The notes: generated by a model not told the origin, from the letters alone. A stretch of DNA of 64,000 nt from Deroplatys truncata (GCA_030765065.1 CM060979.1:103094350-103158349), one strand, 5' to 3'. Shown: positions 22,263-34,858, counted from the stretch's first letter. Made by a program: numbers and translations.

Positions 22263-23584
22263 TTATCAAGCTACAGTTGTGAACTCAAAAGTTGCTTGGG
22301 CCTCAAGGCTGTAGATTCTTTTTCTGCCCTATAAGTTTTAAAATGAAAGTACAGTATTTGATTCTGAACTTGTGTTGAAATGATTTCCACCTCTGGGTGA
22401 GTTTTGCATTAAATAAACCTGCTTTAAACTGCATCAACAGATTATGTTCTTTTATTTCTCCTTAAGGCTTAACGCCTCAAGATTTTTTTTAATATACACA
22501 TCTTCATGTAGGTCTAAATTTTGTGTTCTTCTCTACAAAACTGCTATGCAGTCAGAGTTTTGTTTATATAATTAATTATTGTGTTTTATTGTGTAATGGA
22601 TAATATAAATATTGCATTTAAAGGACTCAAAAACAACAGGTTAATCAGTTAGGGACTGCCTGTATTTAGCAGATTATTTTTAAGTATAATTTACATAGAA
22701 ACCCAATCATAGTTCTCCATGACATCTTATTTAACATACTCTGATATAGTAAGTCAACTGTGAGATATGTAAAAGAAGTTTGTATTATTAATAATTTATT
22801 AACCTAATAATAGATTACTATTATTATTATTATTATTACTATTATTACGTATTTGTTGCTGGATACTGAAAGCAACGAAGGTTACAAAACATGTTACTAC
22901 TAATTTAAAACGACATAATTACCAAAGGTAATAACAGTTTGGGACATGTATTACTCAAATGATAAAGCAAACGAATGTTCATATAAAAATATCTTTATAA
23001 TACCTACACTCTATAACGCTCAAAGAGAAATGTATGAACAGAAATCTAAGCTTGTGAAGGATGCCTGAGTGTGCATCAGGTAAGTGATCATTTGGCAAAA
23101 ACATTAAGAGTTTTAGGACAGCCTATCAGAATGAAGCATTGATTGTCACAATGTTCTTAATACTGCGCTTTACTTTGATGTACAGCTCTTTGAAACTCAT
23201 TCTCCTAATTGCGACATTATTACTTCAAACCCATGCCTGCGATTGTCTAAAAATAAATGAACACTCAGTATAAGTGTGCAGTTACTTCCAAATTCAATAT
23301 AATGTTCTTAATGCCCATACAATCTTAGAAGCCATATTTACTTAAAAATTTCTGGAGCTAGATATTCTTATCTTGGGATCACTATTGTTACAATGTGGCC
23401 TCTCTTAATCTTGGATCTTAATCTCTTAACCCAATGTTTCAAATTTGAACATAAATACTACGAATGTACTCTAAATAAAACTAAAGTATGAATTAAGAGT
23501 AATAAATATGAGGTCTTTTTAATCTTTATACATTGAAAATACATATTAACTGTCAATAAGTAGTAATATTTCGACTAAGCCATA
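22263..23584. other. AT-rich spacer with an ATT microsatellite
   Basis: An (ATT)n tract lies at 22812-22843. No gene or shared repeat is seen. Confidence 0.45.
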
Positions 23585-24645
23585 TACTTACAATATAGAC
23601 CATATAGGGGGCACATCGGCACAGCGACCTTCAGAGGTCCAATGTGCCTACAACGTCCCAGGGGAAGAGATGAAATGAAAGAACCACACGAGGCTACAGG
23701 CCATAGGCAGACGTTCCACAGAGAGCGCGGAAATCCTAACATTCCCAAACTTGCAGACCCGTCGGAGTCGTCGCAGAGAGGGCGATGAACGACCCACCAG
23801 TCGAGCAGCCCTCTGGTGTCCACGGGAAGTATTCTTTTCAGTAAGCATGCATCCGTGCCATCTGTCCAGCACCGCCATACACCACGATATCTACAGGCAC
23901 ACCTGAAAGACGAGAAGGAAACGGAATGAAAGGGAAATAACGAAAATGAAGTCGTGGTAGAAAATAAACCACCCCAGCACTCGCTTATTGAGAAACGTGT
24001 TTGTTGCTTCACGTATGGTAAGCTAATTTGAAGTAGGTTGTATTATATTTCGAATGTTGGGGAGCCGAACTTGAAGTAGTTGCAACCGCACGTATGGTAC
24101 CCAGTTTCCGGTAGCCTTCGCCCCTGATTGGTTAAACCTACTCCAATAGAATACTTTTATTTAACTTAAGTTTTTTTTTTGGTTGGTGATTGGCTATTTA
24201 TAAACTGTCTCAAAAAGTACATTATTGCTGCTCCAAGAATTACCAGTAGCATTATTAAACCTTCTAATTCACTATTGCCTCAAGGTTACCTCATTGTTAG
24301 CAAACTTTAACCTATTATTCTCACAGCTCCTGCATTATTAAATTACGTAATACATTCACATAACATTATTGAACATGTACATAATAATATAAACATTAAT
24401 ACAATGACTTACATGCATTTTATATATTATATTATACACATATTGCTTTAAGGCGGGCTGTTATTGAACTTATATATTATATAATTAGACTGAAATCATT
24501 TAAGTGTTAAAAATACTGCCTTATTGTCGACTCGGGTAAACCATATAAATCCATGGGTCAGAGAGCGCGGTTGCCGGGAATCGAATCCGGGACTCGCGAA
24601 TGCGGGCCACAGACATTGCCGCCTGAGCCATCCCGTTCAGTATTT
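23585..24645 (-). mobile_element. SINE-5 split by a solo LTR
   Basis: The body (23585-23988) ends with CCCCAGCACTCGCTTAT. The tRNA-like head (24549-24645), on the minus strand, has a box A-like GATGGCTCAGGCGGCAATG and box B GGATTCGATTCCC. The copy at 41345-41818 has the two parts joined (CCAGCATTCGCTTAGCTCA then the head), so the LTR-2 inserted between them. Confidence 0.8.
23989..24520 (-). mobile_element. Solo LTR (LTR-2), shortened copy inside SINE-5
   Basis: The minus strand aligns with the LTR-2 copies at 28421-29457 and 57282-58261, starting at GGCAGTATTTTTAACAC and ending AACACGTTTCTCA. TTAT flanks both sides (23985-23988 and 24521-24524). The first three bases of the LTR seem lost, and about 450 bp of the middle is missing compared with the other copies. 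Confidence 0.75.
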
Positions 24646-25326
24646 TGATTATAGAACGGAAAAAAATCTTGAATTAAACTAAGGTGTTGTTGTCTGTGTC
24701 TACAAAATATTTTGTATTAATGTATAGTTTTTATTTTATAAATTGGAGAAGATAATCGAAATACAATGGCTGGTCGTAGATCAGCTTAGGGGTAACGCTG
24801 GTGCTTTCATCAGTTTAACAGATAGCTACCTTTTAAAGCTATTGTATCATCATTTAACTACAATTAACTCCTTTTCTGTTTTTATTTATGCTGCCTTTGG
24901 AAGTTTCTGTAAGGTTTTCTTAAGTTTAAGATTAGACTTGCTTTCATTTCCATGTTTTCATTACCTCACTGCCACGAAACGATTTAGTTTTAAGCAACAA
25001 AATGTCTCTCTGAAAGTGAGCAACAATTTTGATACTTTATTTGGTAGTAAAATGTGCAATTTTCTCAATTCTCAGCATTTTCTAATTATTCTTGATCATG
25101 GGTGTATAATAATAGTAATATTAAATACATAATGGACTACCCTGAAACTAAACATTGTATTTTTCACGTTCTTATTTGTATGTTTGTAATGTATGTATGT
25201 TCATTGTTTTTTTCACGCAAGAATGATGATGCAGATTATGAAATTTGATTTGTAACACACCTTAGGTCCCACTTAAAAATTGCCTTTCACTAAGTGGGAG
25301 ATTCTAATGAAGTGCAAAATAAACAC
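24646..25326. other. No recognisable feature
   Basis: It holds a 129-residue plus-strand ORF (24743-25132) without a recognisable domain. Composition is typical of chance frames. Confidence 0.3.
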
Positions 25327-26557
25327 TCTGATGTGTTACACTCACATGACTTTCTCTACTCTTGTACAAACTATTTTTACAAACGCTTATTCTCCATATG
25401 CTTCATGTTAAACGAGATATCGAGATGTCAATCTTATTGCTAATTTTCTTGTAGATGCAAGGGGAATTGGTAGGCTTTAAGCTATAGTCATATCTTTCAA
25501 GCGCATTCCATTCTCTTTTCATGTCCAGGACAAAAAAAATCTGATGTGTTACACTCACATGACTTTCTCTACTCTTGTACAAATAATTTTTACAAACGCT
25601 TACTCTCCCTCTACTTCATGTTCATCGAGATAAACATTTGCAGACTCTATCTTATTACTACTTTTCTTGTAGATGTAAGGGGAATATATATTTACAAGGA
25701 CAGTACTCTTGTACAAACTATTTTTACAAACGCTTACTCTCCCTCTACTTCATGTTAATCGAGATAAACATTTGCAGACTCTATCTTATTACTACTTTTC
25801 TTGTAGATGTAAGGGGAATATATATTTACAAGGGCAGTATCGAAATAAAGTAGCCTTTAAGCACATACAATTCTCTTAATAGCTGGTTGCTAGGTGCAGC
25901 ACCATTCCCTTTCCCACAGATTAATACTCTTTGCATATCCAAGACAAAAAAATGAATAACGAATTCCCATTTGAGAAAATAAGTATTGAAAAATTTAAGG
26001 GAATAACAAGTAATATCTCGAAAATGGTTCACTCAACAAAAAAATGTATGACATAAATTGTGTATTTTAACGCGATCTACATTTTTGTGTAGTAAAAGTT
26101 TGTCTATCTCTTATGGTTTACGAGTTATGCAAAAGTCGTTCACAATAAAGAATACTTTTGGAGACATTCCCAGGAAATTCATGATATACATTTTATTTGT
26201 CATAAAAATATCTTAAACATATGATATTTTAATCAAAATCGTTAGAGCCATTTTTGAGAAAATTAAAAGTTTCGAAAAATTTTCCATGTAAAGGGTACTC
26301 TGGGGTAGAGGATTTTGTTGAAAACCTTCCTGTCGAATCTCTGGAAGATACTGAACCTAAATACCAAGTTTGGTGTTTATCCGACTGTTCGTTTCTGAGT
26401 TATGCTGTTCACAGACACACACGGACATGTTTCCAAAAATGCTTTTTTTGGATTCAGGGGATCTCAAAACATGTATTTTCGGTGAAATCTCGGTATCGAA
26501 TTTTTGGGTGGAATACAATACTTCCCCTACTTACTATACGTAGTAGAGAAAGTAAAA
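25327..26557 (+). repeat. Family A repeat with triplicated 5' end
   Basis: Three successive 5' ends are joined to one body. The first begins TCTGATGTGTTACACTCACA at 25327. The second begins at about 25541. The third begins inside the motif at CTCTTGTACAAACTATTTTT near 25708. The segment from there to the ATTTACAAGG motif is nearly identical in the second and third. The body then runs through the block beginning ATGAATAACGAATTCC (25951), a short CA stretch (26413-26430) and the 3' hairpin, to GTAGAGAAAGTAAAAA at 26557. ORFs here are by-products. Confidence 0.9.
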
Positions 26558-26796
26558 ATGAATAACGAATTTGCGAAAAAGCATAAGTATTAGAAAATTT
26601 AAGGAAATACCAAGCAATATCTCGAAAATGGTTCACTCAACAAAAAAAACGTATATGACATAAATTGTGTATCTTAACGCGATCTACATTGTTTATGTAA
26701 TAAAATTTTGTGTATCTCTTATGGTTTACCAGTTATGCAATGTCATCACAATGAAGAATACTTTTGCTTCCTCTACTTACAGTAGAGGAAGCAAAA
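26558..26796 (+). repeat. Family A, truncated second tandem unit ending in a palindrome
   Basis: The unit restarts at ATGAATAACGAATTTG, the same internal point at which the second unit of the 52530-54095 array starts. It stops early and closes with a perfect 16-bp inverted repeat, TTTTGCTTCCTCTACT (26762-26777) and its complement (26781-26796), separated by TAC. Confidence 0.85.
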
Positions 26797-27296
26797 ATAA
26801 CAATATTTGATAGAAAAAGCTACATAATAAACCTGTAATTATAACGTTTCTAAGAAGTTTATTTACAACAGTTCCATAAGATAAATACTCAACAAGTTAT
26901 TTTTCGTTTAGTCACCTTTTTGGCGTGGGAAAAGTGTGTTAAGCTGGTTTGGTTTTCTAGAAAACATTTCTTGTTTTCTCTTGTACTCTGACGACTAGTG
27001 TTGGGCAAACTCCAAGCTCTATGGACCTCAGCTCATTTGAGCGTTATTTTACATATCATTCACTCGCCATGTGATATAACCTACCCTTTTAAAGAGTTAA
27101 ACCCACAAAGTAAATTCGTTACTATTATTCGTGTATATGAACTGATTATTACAAGAAACTATGTCCGATCGCATTGCATCATGAGGAAGAGACATAAATT
27201 TGTTTGCCTTTTACTTATGTATTAATTTTTATTAACGCCCAGTAAAAGCAGTTTTATTACCGTTTTTTCAACCACACGATATGTAAGTTATTCACA
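26797..27296. other. No recognisable feature
   Basis: AT-rich spacer. Confidence 0.35.
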
Positions 27297-27442
27297 GGGG
27301 AGAGGGCGGTGAGAGCGATGGAGGGCGAGTATGAGAAAGTGGAAAGGCAGAAGTAGATAATGACAGATAGAGAGGTATAGAGACGAGTGAGGGAGGGGGA
27401 GAGGGAGAGGGATGAAGAATGAGAATAAAGAGAAAGATCACC
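27297..27442 (+). repeat. Purine-rich (GA) tract
   Basis: Imperfect GAGAGGGAG repeats, similar in composition to 5053-5402 but without the same unit structure. Confidence 0.85.
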
Positions 27443-27597
27443 ATAACGGGAGCAGAGCTGCAGATTTTCTGTTATTTATGCACTTTGCTATTATATTTAA
27501 GCATTTGATAAAATTAATAGAAGTAAATTGTGGGTTATTATGAAAATGAGTAAACACCCAGCATGCATTACAGAAGTAATTAAAAGCTTGTATCTAT

Positions 27598-27765
27598 TTT
27601 TTTAAGTTTCCTTATTTTACCCAGTTTATGATACTGTGTTTTTTACTGTTTTCGCTACCGCTTATCACCGCAATTACACAACACAAAAACACCCATGCCC
27701 ATGGCAGGACTCGAACCCGCGACCCTCAGCTTGGCGTAGCACCGAAGCTATACACTCCATTATCT
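27598..27765 (-). mobile_element. SINE-1, tRNA-derived
   Basis: The minus-strand head has box B GGGTTCGAGTCCTG (27704-27717 region). The body reads GGGTGTTTTTGTGTTGTGTA, then GCGGTGATAAGCGG. The tail is CATAAACTGGGTAAAATAAGG, matching 60117-60300 closely. Confidence 0.85.
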
Positions 27766-27904
27766 TAATACGTATATAAGTATTGACAAGGGAACAATGG
27801 AAAGTCGCTTAACAGAATACTTGTATGGAAACCAAGGTGCTAAAACAAAGATGTCGTTGTCTCCAACTCTTTTTAACACACACACACACACACACACGAC
27901 CATG

Positions 27905-29724
27905 TCAAAGAATGTCAAGAAATGCTAACAGTAGATTTTAAAATTGATAATGTCCCGTTTAATACTGTCCTATTTGCAGATGATCAGGCAGCTTTTAGCA
28001 CTTCGGAAAATGATCTCCAAAGAGTCACTTATCAACTTGATAAAATAGGAAAATAGAATAACCTGAATATCTTAGCCTCTAAAGCTAAAGTAATAGCATT
28101 CCAGGGCTAAATCATCTCAAGATGTAAAATAGTAGCCAATGGTAGAAGTATGGATCAAGTAAACAACTTCAATTACCTAGGTTTCTATACTTCATACTTC
28201 CAGAAAAATTACCTCAACATAAAGTTTCAGAAATTTAAAAAAAATGTGTGGTACCATAAAAAGAACATCGAGACACAAAACAAGACAGGAAGCACAACTG
28301 AAATTTCACAAAGTAATGGCAGTCTTACAACAACATATGGGTGTGAAAACTGAGTCCTAAGTAAGAAGATAGGAGAAGAATCATGACCGCCGAAATGAGA
28401 TTTCTTAGACCACTGGCTGGTGAGGCAGTATTTTTAACACTTAAATGATTTCAGTCAAATTATATAATATAAATATAATAACAGCCCGCCTTAAAGCAAT
28501 ATGTGTATGTAACAATATATAAAAAGTGTATATTACTGTCATTATATACGTTTATATTATTGTATACATGTTCAATAATGTTATGTGAATGTATTACGTA
28601 ATTTAATAATGTAGGAGCTGTGAGAATAATAGGTTAAAAGTTACTAACAATGAGGTAACCTTTAGGCAATAATGAGTAAGAAAGTGTAATAATGCTACTA
28701 GTCATTCTTGGAACAACAGTAATGCAATTTTTGTGACAGTTTATAAAATATCCAACCAACAAGCAGAAAAAAGCTTAAGTTAAATAAAAGTATTCTATTG
28801 GATTAGGAATAACCAATCAGAGACTTGAAATACAGAAATCTACAAATTTAGGCGTTTGAAATCAATTCAGTTGCTTGTAGACAGCGCTCATAACTGGACG
28901 TGTTGGTTGTAGACAGCGTTACTAACCAGACGCGAGACACGTCCTCGAGAAATTTAATACGTATTCGTGTGAGACGAAAATATTTTACGTATTACAAAGT
29001 GCAAGTAATTAATTAATAAAACAATCTTACAGCTCTCTATATCAGTGTTGTGTTATTTAAATTGTGTCAAGAATTAATAAAAAGGAGTGAAGTAAAATTA
29101 TAATCTGTGTAAGCCTACATTCTTCAGCCGCACTACGCCCTGCTAAGACCTCCATGTCTCTAACAAAATACTGACGCAGCCGAGGCAAACATAAATATAT
29201 AATATTTAAAGAAACAGTCAAATTACAAAGTTAATATTGTTTAAGCATTTGGGGCAAAGGCCGCCGGGAAGTACATTTGGGGTGAAGGCTACCGGACACC
29301 GGGTACCATATGTGCGGTTACAACTACTTCAAGTTCGGCTCCTCAACAGTAAAAACATAATATAACTCCTTCAATACAACCTATTTCAAATTGATGCCCA
29401 AAGCGTGGTGCAAATAATTTAAAAATAACAATGATCTCCAAACAACCATCTATTTCACTAGTTACTCTATCCTGAATACGAAAAGAAATATAGAAATAAG
29501 AGATGAATTACACGTATTTTATTTACTATAAAGGAGAGAAGAAAAGAGGAGAAACTGGCAAGAACTCTAAGACGAATACCACCAGAGCAGATGCCAAAAA
29601 TAATTCATTCATATAATCCAGGTGATTTCCGAAGTTAAGGCAGATTCTCCACTAGATGGAGGGAGCAATTCTCCTGAAGCCGGAACAGGTCAATAGGTCT
29701 AATACTTGTCTGGATTATTTTTAC

Positions 29725-29770
<46 letters not shown>
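27905..29770 (+). pseudogene. Non-LTR retrotransposon (RTE-like) 3' part, split by a solo LTR
   Basis: Near 27975 the frame reads TVLFADDQAAFS, the FADD version of the reverse transcriptase catalytic motif. Then follow NNFNYLGFY (about 28165) and, before the insert, TAEMRFLRPLAG (about 28385-28420). After the LTR-2 it resumes YSILNTKRNIEIRDELH (29462 onward), then MPKIIHSYNPGD and TRWREQF. It ends in a (TTA)n microsatellite (29723-29770), a tail type known for RTE-clade elements. The part at 54942-56195 is a relative on the other strand. Multiple stops and frameshifts make it inactive. Confidence 0.85.
28421..29457 (+). mobile_element. Solo LTR (LTR-2), 1,037 bp, inside the retrotransposon
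   Basis: It begins TGAGGCAGTATTTTTAACAC and ends CATCTATTTCA. The flanks are CTGG (28417-28420) and CTAG (29458-29461), a 4-bp target duplication with one change. The interrupted protein (RPLAG then YSILNTKR) independently confirms the boundaries. No internal coding region remains. Confidence 0.85.
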
Positions 29771-30054
29771 GAGTTTTACTATGGGATAGGCAGCTGATTA
29801 GTTTTCACTTTTGTCCTTTGAATGCTGATTTCCTTTTCATCAGTAAACCTCTGCATTGCAATGTAACAAATATCATAAGTAGGTTATTTTCACCATATTC
29901 AAGTTAGGTTTTTCCAATTCCTAGCACTCCAAACTGAGCAGTTTAGGAACTCAACTTGCGGCTGAAAGTATCAATAAAGGAAAATACATTTAGTATATTT
30001 AACATACATTTGATGTCATATTCACATGGCTTTCAGTAGCCATTGTACTTTATT

Positions 30055-30830
30055 TTAAAATCGAATGCAAAAGCTTGTTTTTCTATCTACTTCGTGTTAA
30101 CAGAATAAACGTTTACAAAAATAGTTTTAGGTTGTAGGCTCAAGGGAATAGTCTTTAAAAAGCGGGTCGCTATATGAAGGCTTTGAAACTCCATACTCTT
30201 TCCAAGTAACAACTGAATAGTGACATCCCTTCAAAAAATATAAAGTATTGAAAAATTGAAATACCAATAACAATAAATATCTTGGAAATGCCACATGTCA
30301 CAAAAAATGTATTTGAAATAAATTCTCTGTAAAAAGCTCCTAGCTCTTTTTCTACTGTCTTATGGTTTCCAGTTGTACAAAATTATACAAAACTAATTCC
30401 AAATGAAGTGGATTACAGAGGCTATTTAGAAAATATTCAGGATCTAAATATTGAATTTAATCAAAATTCTTAAGAGCCCTTTTTGAGAAAATCAAAAATA
30501 AGGATTCTTTTTCATGTAAACGTAAATTGTTGCGCAGGTCTTTTCTTTGAAATCTTGGAGTCATATCTGGGAACATCCTGAACTTAAACCCCAAGTTTGG
30601 TATTTATCCGACTTTTCTACTTTGAGTTTGCTATTCACACACACACATATGCAGGAATAGTGTTTAGTCTGCAGAAAAGCTCTTTACACAGATGTAAATA
30701 TTTTCTGGATTAAGGGGATCTCAAAACATGAATTTTAGAAGAAATCGGGGTATCAAATTTTAGGGTGGAGTGGAACATTTCTCTAACATCTACTATAAGC
30801 ACGTGCTAGAGAAAGTTAAAATGTAATCTT
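30055..30830 (+). repeat. Family A repeat, diverged copy
   Basis: Family landmarks in order: TTCGTGTTAACAGAATAAAC, the GGAAATGCC...CAAAAAATGTATTTGAAATAAATT block, CATGTAAACG, a CA stretch (30637-30650), and the end AGGGTGGAGTGGAACATTTC...GCTAGAGAAAGTTAAAATG. Confidence 0.7.
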
Positions 30831-31221
30831 GGGTACAATTTCTCCAATCTATGTGAAAAATGTTAAGTTATATAAGCTTTTACTCCAATTCATGAAATTC
30901 TTCATGAGTGAATTATTATGTCTTTATGTCTTCTGATGTTAACAATTAATATTCGTTTTAATGTATTTATTGGTAATGTGCAATTATTGCATGTTTATAT
31001 TTACCTTTATGTCATGTTCGATTTGTATCCTGTCTTTCTGAAATAAATCAAATCCCCTCTAAAAGCGCAGCATTTCTAAGAAACATTTAAATTATAAGTT
31101 ATAGAGAACATTAAGTTTTTTTGTTCGTTCTGTGTAGTCACACAACTGCTCGTTTTAAAACAAATGGTTTAAAAGTGTTTCCAGAAATTCCAATATATCA
31201 GTAAAGCAATGTAATAAAGTA

Positions 31222-31500
31222 GGCTCTACCTCCGTGATGTTCTAGTTATAGTATCCTACCTATATCTTCGAATCTCAGTTAGAGTGGTTCACCTGGCTAA
31301 GTTTTGTTTTGCAGGTTTTTCCTACCTTAAGAAGACAGAGCTCGGATAGCTCTATAATCTTTAAGGTCCTGTGTTCATGGATAATTTTACCCATTTTATG
31401 TCTGCATCCGTTCACACACTCATTAATAAATTCATTCGTTCATACAGGGCCTGGTATAATCTATTCGTTTAAAGCAGCTAATCGTTCCATTTATACCCCG
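31222..31500 (+). mobile_element. SINE-6, tRNA-derived, diverged
   Basis: Matches 44825-45062 in order: CTCTACCTCCGTGATG, then CTTCGAATCTCAGTTAG (box B-like), AGGTTTTTCCTACCTTAAGA, AGACAGAGCTCGGATAGC, then ATTCATTCGTTC. The head is eroded. Confidence 0.7.
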
Positions 31501-31654
31501 CCTTCAACTACAATGGTGTTATCTACGCCCTTTCCTTTGTAATATATTATTGCATATAGGCAATGATATTAACTCGTATTCGCTTATCGTTGGATTTCTG
31601 GTAAACTTTGGATTTTATGCAATAAATCACACACATTCACACTCTCACTATACT

Positions 31655-31757
31655 TCCAGACTCTAGGGAGAATAGCGAAAAATTCCTCAGCCAGGAATCG
31701 AACTCGGCACCCTTCATAGAGCAGGCAGGTTCTCTTCCGACTGAACTACGAGGCAGG
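31655..31757 (-). mobile_element. tRNA-derived SINE head (SINE-7)
   Basis: The minus strand reads CGTAGTTCAGTCGGAAGAG (box A-like), then GCCGAGTTCGATTCCTGGC (box B). The acceptor-stem halves do not pair over seven bases, so it is a SINE head, not a tRNA gene. The following bases (CTCCCTAGAGTCTGG) may be the body. Confidence 0.6.
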
Positions 31758-33411
31758 GCAGCTAATCTTAAACAAAGATATGGGAACTCTTAACGAAAGT
31801 GTGGTCTTTAACCTCAAAATTTTTATATATGGTGATTACAATCAGATTTTGAATATTAATCACGACGTTAGTTTTTCCCAGTTTTAATACACGTTTATTA
31901 GTGATTTTTCAGTTTTGCAGGAATTTCTGTCCGGGGCAAGCAGAATTTGCAGGTGGTATTTTTTTACAAACATAATTTTTAAAATATCAGTAAAATAATA
32001 TAGAAAAACAATTCCAAATCCGTACACATTGCTACGTTATTCCCAAAATCCCACCGAAACACATAAGCATAAATTCATAAAACGTTCAGCAGACACTATG
32101 GAACTTTTTAAATAACTTATATTAACAAGCTATTTTACAATTTGGTTAAATCAGATACTTCTCCATGAACCTTAAAATCATAAATAAACGTTCATATAGC
32201 TACAATTTTAAAATGTTGGTCTTACTAATCTATATTAATATCTACTACTTTATATATTTCGCTTCTCCTTTCTCACAATACAGTGTTATATTTTACTACA
32301 ATAATAATAATAACAATAATTTCTTATTATTATTTTATAAGATTTTTTGTACGGTTGCCATAAACTCAACTCTATGCAAGCTTTCTTTTTTTAATTTTTA
32401 GCATCCGAAGATAGAAAAATATCTAATTTCTTATCTTATTATAGTAACTCAAATTACTTAGGAAAAACAATGGCATATATCAGTACCAAACACACACTAA
32501 AATTTCACATAAATATGTGTTAAAATCTGCTGAAAGAAATATTTTGTATTTTCAGTTGAGGAAACCCTCTTAGTTATTCCAAACATAAGAAAATAATTTT
32601 AATGTTGCTTTTTAAGAAAACACTAATATCCATCTTCCATCTGTATTTGTAAAATACAGCGTATTTTAGTGAACTAACAACTTTCATTTAATTTGAGGCA
32701 TTTGATTCCATGATATACGAGTATCTTATATGATTTTAATGGTCTTTAAAACTGCAAACAGCTTTCAATAAGAAGCACTAAACAGTCATTCTCAGGCATG
32801 CATTTATTGAATTATTTTCATTATATGCTGACAATTTGGTTCACTAAACACACCTGTCAACAATTTACAGACTTAAGATAGTTTTTCTTCTATATAGCTT
32901 TTCCTACTCATCTTTCATCATGATTTTCCCCTCTTTTTCCCTCCCCCAAACCTTCTAGCTGTTCAAACAACCAATAATTCTTAACTCAAGGACAGCGATT
33001 ATTAATAAAACGCTCACAGTTTGTTGTTGTAGTGGGATGACAAGAAGGAATCAGTTTTCACTAGTAGCGAGGAAAATTTATTACTTCAGATTAGTTTTAA
33101 AAATGTCCTTCCTTCCACCCTCCCTCCCACGCCGTTGTCATATCCACCAAGACGCTGTGCTATGCGATGCGGTTTGTATGTAGCTTCTAATATTGAGCTT
33201 CTTGTGAACGTCACCATTGCACTGCTGGATCCCTTTCTGCGGTTATGTTGCGACTCTATACCCGGTATCTTACTGTGCGTGTGGTACAGCAATGTGTACA
33301 ATGCTAAATTTCGAAATATTGGTTGTCTTACGCCCTTTACCACGCGTGTTACCTAGATAAAGTACTGTATTGCATACAGGGAATTTTGGAATCCCCCGAA
33401 TCTGCTATTGT
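31758..33411. other. AT-rich spacer, no recognisable feature
   Basis: There is a short AAT tract near 32301-32320. The overlapping ORFs at 33086-33356 lie on opposite strands and show no known domain. Otherwise I see nothing. Confidence 0.35.
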
Positions 33412-33561
33412 ACTCACATGACTTTCTCTACTGACAATTATTCCAACTATTCTTACAATAAATTACTCATATCTATTTCTTGTTAATACAGATAAACTTC
33501 CACATTAACATGCATAACTCGCAAACGTTAAGCGATAAACGAAAGCGTACTACACAAAAAA
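33412..33561 (+). repeat. Family A repeat, 5' fragment
   Basis: Starts ACTCACATGACTTTCTCTAC and continues through an eroded head. It ends in CTACACAAAAAA, directly where the younger copy at 33562 starts. Confidence 0.65.
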
Positions 33562-34482
33562 TCTGATGTGTTACACTCACATGACTTTCTCTACTCTTGT
33601 ACAAACTATTTTTACAAACGCTTATTCTCCATCTACTTCATGTTAATCGAGATAAATATTTGAGGACTGTATCTTATTGCTAATTTTCTTGTAGATTTAA
33701 GGGGAGTATATATCTACAAGGGCAGTATCGAAATACAGTAGCCTTTAAGCACATACATATCTCTTAATAGCTGGTTGCTAGGTGCAGCACTATTCCCTTT
33801 TCCACAGATTAATACTCTTTGCATATCCAAGACAAAAAAAATGAATAACTCCCATTTGAGAAAACAAGTATTGAAAAATTTAAGGGAATAACAAGCAATA
33901 TCTCGAAAATGGTTCGCTCAACAACAAAAATGTATATGACATAAATTGTGTATTTTAACGCGATCTACATCTTTTGTGTAGTAAACTTTTGTCTATCTCT
34001 TATGGTTTACCAGTTATGCAAAAGTCGTTCACAATGAAGAATACTTTTGGAGACATTCCCAGAAAATTCAAGATATACATTTTATTTGTCATAAAAATAT
34101 CCTAAACATATGATATTTTAATCAAAATCGTTAGAGCCATTTTTGAGAAAATTAAAATTTTCGAAAAATGTTCAATGTAAAGGGTAATCTGGGGTGGGGG
34201 TACTTTCTTTAAAATTCGTGTCGCATCTCTGGAAGATACTGAACCTAAATACCAAGTTTGGTGTTTATCAGACTGTTCGTTTCTGAGTTATGCTGATCAC
34301 AGACAGACAGACAGACACGCAGACAGACACACAGACCCACACATGGACATGTTTCCAAAAATGCTTTTTTTTTGGATTCAGGGGATCTCAAAACATGTAT
34401 TTCCGGTGAAATCTCGGTATCGAATTTTTGGGTGGAATACAATATTTCCCCTACTTACTATACGTAGTAGAGAAAGTAAAAA
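33562..34482 (+). repeat. Family A repeat, full-length copy
   Basis: A 921-bp copy from TCTGATGTGTTACACTCACA to AGTAGAGAAAGTAAAAA. It carries the ACTTTCTCTACT / AGTAGAGAAAGT inverted repeats near its ends, a CAGA/CA microsatellite (34297-34345) and the 3' hairpin CTACTTACTATACGTAGTAG. It inserted at the A-run of an older copy of the same family. Confidence 0.92.
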
Positions 34483-34858
34483 TGTAGATCAAATTAAAAC
34501 ACACAATTTATTTTAAATAAGTTTTTTGTTGAATAAGCCATTTCTGAGATATCCGTTATTAAAGGTTCAAATCCTTCATTTCTTGGTCACTCTCTTAAAA
34601 TTCCTTTCAACATTCAGGTGTTTCTCTCGATTGCATGGGATCAGTGTGGAATGTTAAGGTCGGCAAATAGCGTCCAGTTCTTAAACATTTGATTATCGCT
34701 GTTCTCTGTATCAATAACAAAATTTGTAATGTAGCTATTTCTATAAAGGTTTGTTTGGATTAAAATGTAGTAAATAGAAAAATAAGCTTTAGTAAGATTA
34801 GTTTGCATACCCATGATAAACGATAGGGGGTAGAGAAGGTCATGTGAATGTATCACAT
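34483..34858 (-). repeat. Family A repeat, inverted 5' half
   Basis: The minus strand gives the 5' end (rightmost: GTCATGTGAATGTATCACATCAG) and the first half of the repeat. It is placed head-to-tail inverted against the plus copy at 33562-34482. Confidence 0.75.

Noticed and set aside
24743-25132. 129-residue plus-strand ORF
   Set aside because: No recognisable domain, rich in leucine, phenylalanine and isoleucine as expected from AT-rich DNA, and no supporting context. Too weak to call a gene.
27871-27900. CA tract as another family A microsatellite
   Set aside because: The flanks do not match family A; it is an independent short CA repeat before the retrotransposon.
31680-31755. Possible functional tRNA gene on the minus strand
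   Set aside because: Boxes A and B are present, but the two acceptor-stem halves do not pair properly; it fits a SINE head.
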